Below are positions 1 through 9,390 of a DNA stretch of 64,000 nt, piece after piece; within the stretch, counting starts at the first letter, position 1; every line of letters begins with the position of its first letter. The stretch is from the NCBI GenBank assembly GCA_033725935.1, contig MU867062.1, positions 372,001 through 436,000 of the forward strand, written 5' to 3'. The notes beneath the pieces were generated by a model. The model was given only the letters and a program-made list of their open reading frames with translations. It was not told the origin of the DNA and did no database searches. Both the position numbers and the translations under genes were made by a program. Origin of the DNA: Cladorrhinum sp. PSN259. Its lineage: Eukaryota; Ascomycota; Sordariomycetes; Sordariales; Podosporaceae.

Positions 1-3000
1 ATTGCTTGGGTCCGTTTCGCGTTGGGATGTGTTAGGTTATTCGTGCCTGACAAGAACTTCGATCCCCATCATCGCGCACAGATCGAGGCTGAGGAGCATC
101 AGCAGCTGTATCAAGGCATGCAGAGCCAAATCCGGGCTCTTGAGAAATTCGAGATGGCTTTCACTGGTCAGAAGTCGAGTGTCCGTTCACAGCTTCTCAC
201 TGATGAGTGCAACGGCCTTGGCGAGCCTCCCGCCATCCAGACAATTTATAGACCTAACGGCGGCGAGCTGCGTACTCTGCAGAGCGAGTTCAACAATGTC
301 TTGAGTGCACTGCTTCAAAATGATGTGGCTACGACGCATCTGCGCTCAATCATAACCGCTTCGTCTGGCGATGTTGCTGAGGAGTTGGCACTCGTCGAGC
401 AGAACGTGAGCTTGCTTATTAGTCGCTTGACGCCACGCTTCGGTGCTTACCAAGATCTGACTATGCCTTTAGTTGGATTCTTGCGCTGCTTGAAGATGGG
501 TCTTTCGCTTGGTTGTGGAGTTGTTACGGACTCGCCGGCACAAGAGGACAACTCGCAGTCTCTTGTTGCCGTCACTCCTTTCCTTTCAGGCACTGTCTGG
601 AGGGCCGAGTTCACACAACTCCCTTATCGCACTCTCGAGTTCTTGAACTATGTCCAGGCTGTTACTGCCGTTGAAGGCATCGACAAGCTTCCTGTCTCCG
701 TCCGTCGGTCACTACATGAGTCCTTTGCTGCCTTCCACGAGGAGTGGAGCAAGAAGCTCGAGGCTGATCGCAAGACTGAAGAGGCCAAGAATAGTCTGTA
801 CAAGTTTAAGGGCAGCTTGGAGGATGAGGAACAGTATGATCAAGAGGAGTTTGACTCTCTGTTCCCTGACTACTATGCTGTAGAGGACGATGAGGATGCA
901 CCTAAGAAGAAGAAGCAAAAGTCTCAGCACGGTGGCCGTGAGCTTTCGGTCCTTTTAGCTGAGGCTCATGAGAAGATCTTCCTGTCTAGACAAGACGCAC
1001 AGGGAACTATCAGGGGCTTGTGCACGCAAGTTGCGCGTAGGATTTCTCGCGACAAGCGGACTTCTGCGGGCAGCACGCCTGAGCTTGATAGTATGCTTCT
1101 TCCTGCTACGATGTTGGTGTTTGAAGACCAAGTCAAGGCTTTCGGCTCTCAAACCAAGACTATCAACTATAACTTTTACACCGACTCCAACTTGGGCGAG
1201 GTACGCAAGGTATTGAGTCTCGTCAATGCTATCAAGAACCGCTTCTTGGAGCTCCAAAGCATTGATGAAATTGGTCACCACCAGACTCTTGCTGATGTGG
1301 TCATGGCTTGCGACAAGGTGTTGGAGATGTCTATCGATGATCCTCTTGCCAAGATCATTGTTGGTATTGAGCACCTGCATGCCCACGTTGATGAGTGGCA
1401 TACGGGTGGCTGGGCCACCAAGGAGAACCAGGCACCGGTCCTGTTCGAGAAGCTTAGAAACATCATCATCGACTTCCGCCGTCTGGAACTGTCGAGCTGG
1501 GCTAGATTACTCGATATGGAGACCCAGAGATATCATGATGATGCTAAGTCTTGGTGGTTCATTGCCTATGGTTCAGTTATTCTTGAACCTTGCTCTATCT
1601 TGCAGCAGGATCATGACCTCAAGGCTCATGCAGTTGATCTTTTGAGGGTTCTTGAGTCGTACTTCACGGGATCTAGCGTCGGCCAGTTCACCGCCCGCTT
1701 GGATCTGCTCAAACAACTCAAGAACCAACTAGATCTTTTCGTTCAAGATGAGCCCGAGCTTGGTCTCATCCGCGACTCTGTGCAGAACTTTATCGTCTAC
1801 TACAATCGGTACGAGAACAAGGTTGCGGACTTCATCAAGAATGATCGGGCTGCGCTCGACAGGAAGATGAAGGACGTCTTGCTCATGTCCAAGTGGCGCG
1901 ACACCAACATAGAGTCACTTAGAGCTAGCGCTCGCAAGTCTCATGAGAAGCTGTTCAAGCTTGTCCGCAAATTCAGGGATATACTTGGCAAGCCCGTCAA
2001 GGATATCACTGATCAGGGACTGCCCGATGAGAACCACTCAGTCGTTACGGGCTTCCATCATGGTTCTGTGGTCGTTGAGTCCAAGGCTGCCGGCGACGCT
2101 TTGGCAGTTTGCCAGACGGCGATTCCCGGCATCGAGCAACATCCTCAGTGGAACAAGATGGCCAATTTACCTGTCGTCTTGAAGCTGATGGCCAAGCGTG
2201 GATCACTCCCCGCCACTGCTGCTGACGTCCCTAGCACGGTAGACGAGTACATCACCGACCTTGTTTCTTACATGGCTTCCTTGAGAAAAGAAACTCCCGG
2301 TACTCTTACCGAGGAGAACAAGGAAGCTGTCCGTCATCTCAAGACTCGCAAGGTCACTTTGTACAGCGATACGCTCAAGATGCTTGGGGCCATGGGTTTC
2401 AGCCACAACTTGGGTACCAACATTCTCGAAAAGCAAAACTCAAGTCAGGTTGTGCTGGTCGGTTCTGGACTGGTACCGCATGTTTCCGAGTCTGAGATGA
2501 AGTCTGTTGAGTACTTCTATCACAAGACACTCGACTTGGCACCCAAGGTGCGCCACGCGGCACTGGATCACAACGAAGACTTGAACAGGGAAGTGGTGCG
2601 CAGGAGCATCGGATACTTTGAAGGTGTTCTGAACGTCATGTATAAACAGCGCCAGTACCTGTCCAAGGCTTCAAGTGTTGATCAACTGCTGGACGAGACG
2701 ATTGAGTATGTCAAGCAGCTTTCTGTTGGCGGTGAGGGATCGTTTGTTCCCGAGACCAAGGCCACAAACCATGCCCAGGTACTGAAATGGCTGGTTCAGA
2801 TTCTCAAGTTTGGTGTCAACCTCGTTGAGGTGCACGGCAAGCTTGGAGCTGTTGATCATGGTGAGGTCAAGGGCAGACTTTCTGATTGGGTGGACAAGTT
2901 TACGGCTTTCGAGGCGACGCAGGAGAATCTTCCGCGCTTGCCCAAGGGCTTCCGCTCATCTGTTGAGGAGAAGCTTTATGCTGATGTGGAGATCGAGCTG

Positions 3001-6000
3001 GTGGCGCTCAGAGCTGATCTTGATCGCATCACGAATGAAAAACCCGGCTTGGCGTTTATTGTTCAGCAGATCCTGCTCTGGACCAACACGCAGGAGGCTA
3101 CTGATGCCATTAATGGTCTTCACCATAGTGGCCTTGACAATTTCGCCGAGGCGGCACTCACTCTTTCGAGCAAAGTCCTTGTCGCGCTTCAGCGCTACCA
3201 AAATGCTGTACAGAAGCTGCCGTCTACGACTGAAGATGGCGGCTGGCTTGTTAAGTACAGCGAGAACCTGCAAAAATCGATCGACCAGCTCCGCATGCCA
3301 AAGATCACGGAGGAGACGTCGACGCTTATTCAGCAGGTCAGGGGTCTCCCGACCGCTTCGGCTGCGACGCCCATCTTGCGTCTTGTACTTCCTATGTTGC
3401 AGCAGTACGCTTCTGCTTGCACACAAAACTTGGGTCAGTACATCGCTTTGCATCGTACGACTTGTCGTCTCGGTTACACACTCTCTTCATCGTTTGCTGT
3501 CGTTGCAAACCAGGGCTTCTGCACCCCGCAAGAGAAGAGCGACGAGACGTCAAATGAGTCTGGAAATGTTGAGAGTGGAACCGGTCTTGGTGATGGTGAA
3601 GGTGCTGAGGATATCAGCAAGGATATCAAAGAGGATGAAGACTTGTCTGATCTTGCTCAGGACAAGAACAATAATACGCAGGGAGAGGTTGAGGATAACA
3701 AGGACGCTGTTGATATGGGAGATGATGATTTGGAGGGCCAGACGGGGAGCGTTGCTGGCGATGATGACGAAGAGGAGGATGAAAAGGATAAGAAAGGGGA
3801 TGATAGTGGGAATGAGGAGGATGATGACATGGATGAAGAGGCCGGCAACGTGGATGATTTGGATCCCACGGCTGTCGACGAGAAGATGTGGGATGGTAGT
3901 GGGGAGGACGATGCGGAGAAGGATCAGCAGGGCGACAATGATCAGGGGAAGAAGGATGAGGAGGATCAGAGCGCCGCTGCTGAGGGAAAGAAGGATGATA
4001 AGAAGAAGAAGGAAGAGGAGAAGCAGGCGGGTGATGCTTCTGAGGAGGTTGGTGAGCAAGGTGATGAGGATGATGAAGGGGAAGAGGGCGAGCCCGGCCA
4101 GGAGGAGGAAGGCGGGGCGCCGCAGGAGGAGCTGAACCGTCAGGATCAGAATGTGGAGGAGAATGAGACTCTGGCCTTGCCAGATGATATGGAGATCGAT
4201 ATTAGTGAGGATGATGAAGGGGAGGAAGATGATTTGGATGATTTGCAAGATGGAGAGAAACCTGAGGAGGGTCAGGATGTGAAGGATGAGGTGTTGAAGG
4301 AGGGTGATGCTGAGAAGGAGGATGAGAATGAAGGAGGTGAGGAGGAGCATCAGAAGGATGAAAATATTGATGAGGAGAAGGCGGAGGAGGAGGAGAGTGT
4401 TGATGCAACTGGTGATAGAGAGGAGGGGATGGATGTGGATGAAGAGGATGAAGAGGAGGAGGCGAAGGAGGAAGATGAGAAGAAGCCACCGATGCCTGAT
4501 GACAATTCTGGAGGCGACAACAATGATGCCGCTCCTAGTGATGTCAACAATGGCGGAGGTCAGGCACAGGATGAGGATCAGAATATGCAGGAGGATGAGG
4601 CTGATAACAAAGCTGCTCAGAGGGAGCAGGGCGCTATCAGCAAGCAAAAGTCTGAGGAGGAGAAGGCACGTGGTGAACAGGGTGCGCTTTCTAGCATGGA
4701 CCAGGAGCAGGGTCCTTCCGATGATAAGGATGATCGGGATGTGAAGGATTCTCAGCCATTCAAGAGACTCGGTGACGCTTTAGAGCGGTGGTACAAGAGT
4801 CAGAAGGACATCCAGGCAGCGGATGATCAGCAGGAACAACAACCGAAGGCGGACATGTCTGCTGAAGACATGGCTCGTGCCGAGTTCCAGCACCTTCAGG
4901 ATGATACCGCCGAAGCTGATACTCAAGCTCTTGGTACGGCCACCAACGAAGAGGCTCGTCCAATGGATGATACCATGGCTGTTGACACGGAGATGGAGGA
5001 GAAAGGCCAACAAGTCATGCCAGAGGATGAACCCAAGGAGGAAGAGCAGGATGTTGAGATGGAAGACATCGAGCCGCCCGAGGCGCAAGATGCTTCCAAG
5101 AACGACCGCGAGGATGGCCGATCTGGTGTCGCCACTCGTAAGGGAGCAATGGATAACGATAATGACGACAAGATGCTTGGTGACGAAGATTCTCCTGAAG
5201 AATCGGATGACGAGGAAATCCAGGAGACTTCCACCCAACTATCAGCTACACACATTACCGAGGAGAAAGAACTCCGCGACTACGATGAAGCACTTGAGCT
5301 GTGGTCTACCTTCCAAACCAAGACACAGCCGTTGTCGCAAGCCCTTTCTTCTCAGCTTAGGCTAATTCTTACACCAACACAATCCACAAAACTCTCTGGC
5401 TCTTTCCGCACTGGAAAGCGCCTCAACATCAAAAAGATTATTCCTTACATCGCATCTAGTTACAAGCGCGACAAAATCTGGATGCGTCGCGCCATCCCGT
5501 CCAAGCGCGCATATCAGATTCTACTCTGCGTGGACGATTCTTCATCGATGGACGATAATAACCGGTCTTCCTCAGGCCGTTTGGCATTAGAGTCACTAGT
5601 CATGGTCGCGCGCGCTCTTACCGTCCTCGAGGCGGGTCAAATCGGTGTCCTAGGATTCGGAACGGATGTCTTTGTCGCTCACGGCTTGACAGATCCTTCC
5701 TTCTCGTCGCACGACACCGGCGCTCGCGTCCTCCAAAAATTCACATTCAAACAAGAAGGCACCGACATGATTCGCCTCTTGCGCAAAACAATTGACCAGT
5801 TCCGGGACGCCCGGCTCATGCAGGCGTCCAACTCTGGTGGTGAAGATCTCTGGCAACTTGCCTTGATTCTCTCAGATGGTCTCGTGCAAAGTAGAGACCA
5901 TGCTAGATTGAGACCTTTACTGAGAGAAGCAATGGAACAGCGTGTCATGGTTGTGTTTATCGTCATGGATGACGCCAAGGAAAATAAAAAGGGGCATTCG

Positions 6001-6168
6001 GTTCTCGAACTGAAGGAGGCACGGTTCGGACCGGATGGGATGCCGATTATTCATCGGTATTTAGATTCTTTCCCATTCCCTTATTATTTGATCGTTCATC
6101 ACTTGGAGGATTTGCCGGGTGCCTTGGCTGGACTACTGAGGCAGTGGTTTGCTGAGGTGAACTCTTAA
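1..6168 (+). CDS. MDN1: Midasin (AAA ATPase of 60S ribosome assembly), C-terminal 2055 residues, 5' partial
   Basis: Midasin is the giant dynein-like AAA protein that strips assembly factors (Rsa4, Ytm1) from pre-60S particles in nucleolus and nucleoplasm. The reading frame is already open at base 1 and ends with TAA at 6166-6168. The family is about 4900 residues, so the AAA ring and part of the linker lie upstream of the window. What remains is helical linker (to about residue 1170 of this fragment), a long Asp/Glu-rich tract (about 1175-1750, bases 3540-5260) and the C-terminal MIDAS/VWA domain. The tract contains the family signature LDPTAVDEKMWDG near 3860-3900. The MIDAS metal motif DDSSSMDD lies near bases 5533-5556; this domain grips the UBL domains of Rsa4/Ytm1. 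No intron is visible. Identity is very secure. Confidence 0.97.
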   Translation: MAWVRFALGCVRLFVPDKNFDPHHRAQIEAEEHQQLYQGMQSQIRALEKFEMAFTGQKSSVRSQLLTDECNGLGEPPAIQTIYRPNGGELRTLQSEFNNVLSALLQNDVATTHLRSIITASSGDVAEELALVEQNVSLLISRLTPRFGAYQDLTMPLVGFLRCLKMGLSLGCGVVTDSPAQEDNSQSLVAVTPFLSGTVWRAEFTQLPYRTLEFLNYVQAVTAVEGIDKLPVSVRRSLHESFAAFHEEWSKKLEADRKTEEAKNSLYKFKGSLEDEEQYDQEEFDSLFPDYYAVEDDEDAPKKKKQKSQHGGRELSVLLAEAHEKIFLSRQDAQGTIRGLCTQVARRISRDKRTSAGSTPELDSMLLPATMLVFEDQVKAFGSQTKTINYNFYTDSNLGEVRKVLSLVNAIKNRFLELQSIDEIGHHQTLADVVMACDKVLEMSIDDPLAKIIVGIEHLHAHVDEWHTGGWATKENQAPVLFEKLRNIIIDFRRLELSSWARLLDMETQRYHDDAKSWWFIAYGSVILEPCSILQQDHDLKAHAVDLLRVLESYFTGSSVGQFTARLDLLKQLKNQLDLFVQDEPELGLIRDSVQNFIVYYNRYENKVADFIKNDRAALDRKMKDVLLMSKWRDTNIESLRASARKSHEKLFKLVRKFRDILGKPVKDITDQGLPDENHSVVTGFHHGSVVVESKAAGDALAVCQTAIPGIEQHPQWNKMANLPVVLKLMAKRGSLPATAADVPSTVDEYITDLVSYMASLRKETPGTLTEENKEAVRHLKTRKVTLYSDTLKMLGAMGFSHNLGTNILEKQNSSQVVLVGSGLVPHVSESEMKSVEYFYHKTLDLAPKVRHAALDHNEDLNREVVRRSIGYFEGVLNVMYKQRQYLSKASSVDQLLDETIEYVKQLSVGGEGSFVPETKATNHAQVLKWLVQILKFGVNLVEVHGKLGAVDHGEVKGRLSDWVDKFTAFEATQENLPRLPKGFRSSVEEKLYADVEIELVALRADLDRITNEKPGLAFIVQQILLWTNTQEATDAINGLHHSGLDNFAEAALTLSSKVLVALQRYQNAVQKLPSTTEDGGWLVKYSENLQKSIDQLRMPKITEETSTLIQQVRGLPTASAATPILRLVLPMLQQYASACTQNLGQYIALHRTTCRLGYTLSSSFAVVANQGFCTPQEKSDETSNESGNVESGTGLGDGEGAEDISKDIKEDEDLSDLAQDKNNNTQGEVEDNKDAVDMGDDDLEGQTGSVAGDDDEEEDEKDKKGDDSGNEEDDDMDEEAGNVDDLDPTAVDEKMWDGSGEDDAEKDQQGDNDQGKKDEEDQSAAAEGKKDDKKKKEEEKQAGDASEEVGEQGDEDDEGEEGEPGQEEEGGAPQEELNRQDQNVEENETLALPDDMEIDISEDDEGEEDDLDDLQDGEKPEEGQDVKDEVLKEGDAEKEDENEGGEEEHQKDENIDEEKAEEEESVDATGDREEGMDVDEEDEEEEAKEEDEKKPPMPDDNSGGDNNDAAPSDVNNGGGQAQDEDQNMQEDEADNKAAQREQGAISKQKSEEEKARGEQGALSSMDQEQGPSDDKDDRDVKDSQPFKRLGDALERWYKSQKDIQAADDQQEQQPKADMSAEDMARAEFQHLQDDTAEADTQALGTATNEEARPMDDTMAVDTEMEEKGQQVMPEDEPKEEEQDVEMEDIEPPEAQDASKNDREDGRSGVATRKGAMDNDNDDKMLGDEDSPEESDDEEIQETSTQLSATHITEEKELRDYDEALELWSTFQTKTQPLSQALSSQLRLILTPTQSTKLSGSFRTGKRLNIKKIIPYIASSYKRDKIWMRRAIPSKRAYQILLCVDDSSSMDDNNRSSSGRLALESLVMVARALTVLEAGQIGVLGFGTDVFVAHGLTDPSFSSHDTGARVLQKFTFKQEGTDMIRLLRKTIDQFRDARLMQASNSGGEDLWQLALILSDGLVQSRDHARLRPLLREAMEQRVMVVFIVMDDAKENKKGHSVLELKEARFGPDGMPIIHRYLDSFPFPYYLIVHHLEDLPGALAGLLRQWFAEVNS

Positions 6169-6699
6169 GGGGGTGAGGAGAGGTGGGAAGAGAGAAGGAA
6201 AAAGAGACGAGAAAAAGGAGAAAGATGGGGAGGAGATAATTGGAGATATCAAGATTTCCTTTGTCGGATTTCTTTGTTAATGTCTGTCTTGTCCACTACA
6301 TAGCACACATAGTGTTTTTCCTTGTGTCAGTTTCGTTTCGAGACTTTCATTTATTATTGTCACAAGTTTATAAGGGAAAATAATTCTGGCCATTTACATA
6401 TATACATTCATAGCATATATTAAAGTAAACTTATAAATCAATTTAATTATTGGTAGATATATCAATACTTTACTACCAACCTCACTTCCAGCTTTCTCCG
6501 TGCCTGTTTAGAAATGTGTCCACTAAGAGATAGCGAGATATTACAGCATATAGGACCTCGAGCACGCAGTAAGATCAATAATCCGATTATACGCTGTCTA
6601 TTCTAAGATTGCTTGTTCCTGTCTTCCCGCCTAAAAAACATTTAAAGCCGTATTACAATCCATAGCGTTTCCTATCCGCTGCCCTCGGTCTAAAGACTC
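6169..6699. other. Convergent 3' intergenic stretch, AT-rich
   Basis: This lies between the midasin stop and the stop of the next, opposite gene. Purine-rich sequence directly after the midasin TAA gives way to AT-rich DNA (about 6360-6480), as expected of 3' UTRs and poly(A) signals. I see no gene or RNA. Confidence 0.6.
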
Positions 6700-7287
6700 T
6701 TAGTTACTCATACCAGGGCCCTTTCTGTCCTCAATCACAGACAGCACTTCCTGCACTCGACTTCTTGACCGAACGGACTGTGGCAATGCCTGCAGTTGAC
6801 GTTTTATGAAACGCTCAGCCGCTTCGTGTAAGTCGACCTTGTACTCCAAAGCTGCAACCCGAGCAAGCAGAGCTTCTCGGTCCCCATGGTCGTCGTGGTC
6901 ATTCTCCTCTTCCTCATTATGAGTCCGAGTGCCCACAGGCGAATCATCTCTGGCGTCTTTGGGTCTCTCTAGTAATGGCGAAGGCGCTTTCGACAGCTCA
7001 ATCATGTATTTGAGACGCGCTATCTCCTCTTCTTTGGTCTTGAGGCTGTTGTCAAGATGTTGCATGTGCTCGCGGTCTTCTATGATTGTATGCCAGGCCT
7101 TGATCGCGAACGCCGACCAGTAACGCGCCCAGTCTTGCGCGTCCTCGGCGGTAGCGGGTTCGCAAGCGAATAGTTCTGTCATTTGGCTTTGGAGCTGAGT
7201 GGGTATAAAGGAGTTCGCGGGTTCCTCGAGGAGCAATTCGAGATCCTCGTCATGGAAACTACGTTGTAAGCGACGCCGAGGGGCCAT
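6700..7287 (-). CDS. Small coiled-coil protein of unknown function (195 aa)
   Basis: I do not recognise this family. The single-exon frame starts at ATG 7287 with a basic N-terminus (MAPRRRLQR). An aromatic motif WARYWSAF lies near residues 53-60. It is followed by a heptad-like helix (about 70-96), an acidic linker rich in E/N/D/H (about 118-134) and a second predicted helix (about 135-168). There is no signal peptide or membrane segment. The gene immediately upstream on the same strand has the same plan (aromatic W-x-x-W motif, then a coiled coil with an E-I-A-x-L-K core), so the two look like diverged tandem paralogs. The role is unknown; a structural or self-associating protein is possible. 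Confidence 0.6.
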   Translation of the reverse strand: MAPRRRLQRSFHDEDLELLLEEPANSFIPTQLQSQMTELFACEPATAEDAQDWARYWSAFAIKAWHTIIEDREHMQHLDNSLKTKEEEIARLKYMIELSKAPSPLLERPKDARDDSPVGTRTHNEEEENDHDDHGDREALLARVAALEYKVDLHEAAERFIKRQLQALPQSVRSRSRVQEVLSVIEDRKGPGMSN

Positions 7288-7624
7288 CTTTGAGCAATGT
7301 TCGCAAGCTGATGCTTAAAGTTGATGGTTGGCCGGTTATGTGGTATGTCAAATAATGGGCGAATTTTGACCAAGACCAAAAGTTGATGACAATCGATTTG
7401 AACTTTCTATTCCAGGAGACTTTTTATGTGCGGGCTCATGTGGGACCAAGCTGAAGGAAGGTGCCTGTCGAGTTACCAGAAGCAATTTGATGAGCACCTG
7501 CCCTTATTTTGAGAGATACAATCCGAACAAAACCTGGAAGCTTCAACACTAAGCAAGAGGCAAACAGGAAAGAGCAGCACAGAAGGCGCCTGGGGTCATG
7601 ATGTCTAGTATTCAATATGTCTAC
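7288..7624. promoter_or_regulatory. Promoter region of the 6700-7287 gene
   Basis: These 337 bases separate the two tandem minus-strand coiled-coil genes. They must hold the terminator of the upstream copy and the promoter of the downstream one. I see no specific motif. Confidence 0.4.
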
Positions 7625-8149
7625 TCAAAGGTCAAAGGCAACAGGCCCCTCACAACTACCACCAGAAATGACAGGCTCCGACTTTTCTCTCTCCATGATA
7701 CCATGATACTGCTTCGAAAATGCCATGAATGCTGCTGCGTCAACCCTGTCGAACCTCCTGAAGACAGAATCCCGCTGCCTGATCTTCCATTTTAGCGCCG
7801 CGATTTCCGTGTCCTTTCTCTCGATGGTGGCACAGAGTTCGGCAGTCTCGCGGTCCTTTGCTGTTCTAGGCTGTTGTTGCGCGGAAGAGGCCCCCTGTGT
7901 GACAGAATTTTGAAGGTGCTGATTCTCCAGACATTTGGCTTGAAGTTTCACCAGAGCCTCGAGTGTAAAGCTCGACCACCAATCTGCCCATCGCTTCCAG
8001 TATTCGGCGGTACAGTCGTGCGTTGCGCCATAATCTTTCATGTTGCATCGTGTAATGAAAGGAGTTCCAAAGTCAATCTCGTCTTGCGTTTCCGCGTTGG
8101 GAGGGTCGAGAAATACCCGGATATCAGACTTTATGGGGGCAGGCATCAT
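7625..8149 (-). CDS. Small coiled-coil protein of unknown function, paralog of neighbour (about 174 aa)
   Basis: Unrecognised family. I chose the ATG at 8149 (a second ATG follows at 8146). From there the N-terminus is about as long as that of the gene at 6700-7287, and an in-frame AG acceptor-like site (CTAATAG) precedes it. The frame stays open upstream to an ATG at 8359, so a longer or spliced N-terminus is possible; a GTAAGT donor-like site lies near 8310. Visible features are an aromatic cluster EYWKRWADWWSSF in the middle, followed by a heptad-rich helix with the core TEIAALKWKI. This matches the order in the neighbour, where an aromatic W-x-x-W motif precedes a helix with EEIARLKYMI. 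Function unknown. Confidence 0.5.
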   Translation of the reverse strand: MMPAPIKSDIRVFLDPPNAETQDEIDFGTPFITRCNMKDYGATHDCTAEYWKRWADWWSSFTLEALVKLQAKCLENQHLQNSVTQGASSAQQQPRTAKDRETAELCATIERKDTEIAALKWKIRQRDSVFRRFDRVDAAAFMAFSKQYHGIMEREKSEPVISGGSCEGPVAFDL

Positions 8150-9390
8150 CTTGAGCTTGGTACCTATTAGTGGTTGCTTGATGGAATTTGGCATCAAAAT
8201 CGCCAGGACGTTCAGGGGGAAACGGGGAAGAATAGGACCATCACTTTGTCCAGATGGTGAAGGGAAAGTGTACAAGAGTAAGAGATTAATATAGCACCAT
8301 TGCTGACTTACTCTTCTTTGCATATGACCTACAAACCATGAGTACTTTCGCACCATCATCCACCGACTCAGAAGCGGTCAAACCAAAACAACAAAACCTC
8401 TTATGAGCGCCACAAACGACCTGGATAAAGAACATAAACAAACGCCATTGATGACTGTTACCATTGCCATGGCCATATGAACAGACTAAATACGCTGGCG
8501 ACCTTTAGTCGGTATTCGACTGAGATTCTAGTGAAATCTACGTGATCGATTCGCCGTTCTCTCATATTCGCAACACTCCCTATTTCTAGTTTATTTTCTT
8601 CCAATTCCAGGATACGCATCATGGTTCGGTCCCGGAATTACCCAACGTGTCATTCTTCTTCGCGTCAAAAGTGACTCCTATATACTCACTGAGTTGGCCG
8701 ACTTATGATGGGAGCGGAGGGAATTAGTCACTCCAAGCCTCATGACCAAATAGACCTCACCTAATCGATACATCATCCACACTTGTTTGCAAAATAAACC
8801 AAATGCAGAGTCGGTTCCAAACACGTCGCTGGCAATTACCAAAGCAGTAACACCTGGTCGAGCTTCAAATATTCTCGCTCACATTTTTCTGTATCCACCA
8901 TATTCACCCACCTTCGCTCCCTACTCCTCCTCTCCTGCTTACATGACCAAGCAAGGGAGTAGAGCAAAGGAAGCGGGGGAAGCCACCCTAGCTACATATA
9001 CTATATACCCATAACAGCCGCCCATCCACATCATTCGGTTCTCCTGTCAGATACGACACCCACCTTCCATGGACCCAACCGAACAACTGCTCTTCCACTT
9101 CATTCGGCATCCACCAAGCTCTTCTCCCTTTCATAACAAAAAAAGAAGTTTCCCTCCTACTCCTTCTGCTGCCTAGGTATCTCGCACCCATGCTATGCTG
9201 CCTTACTTTGTCCCTTAACTAAAGGAAAACCAAACGTATTGTGTGAGTGTCGGGTTATTTCAACTGACAAAAAGAAAAATATGAAAAGACCTCCTCCGCC
9301 ATCATAAATAACCAAAACAATTAGAAGAAAAATAAGTGAAAAAAAAAAAAAGACGCGCTTTCCCTCCTCTTGCTTCATTAAAATCAAAAC
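8150..9390. other. Intergenic, gene-free
   Basis: This holds the upstream region of the small coiled-coil gene and the 3' flank of the alpha-actinin gene. An A-rich run lies near 9340-9352. The short open frames here look random in composition and have no recognisable domain. I see no gene. Confidence 0.5.

Noticed and set aside
3550..4647. Long antisense open frame (365 codons) rich in Ile/Leu
   Set aside because: It is the mirror of the GAG/GAT/AAG-rich midasin tract. The hydrophobic content is a by-product of complementing acidic codons.
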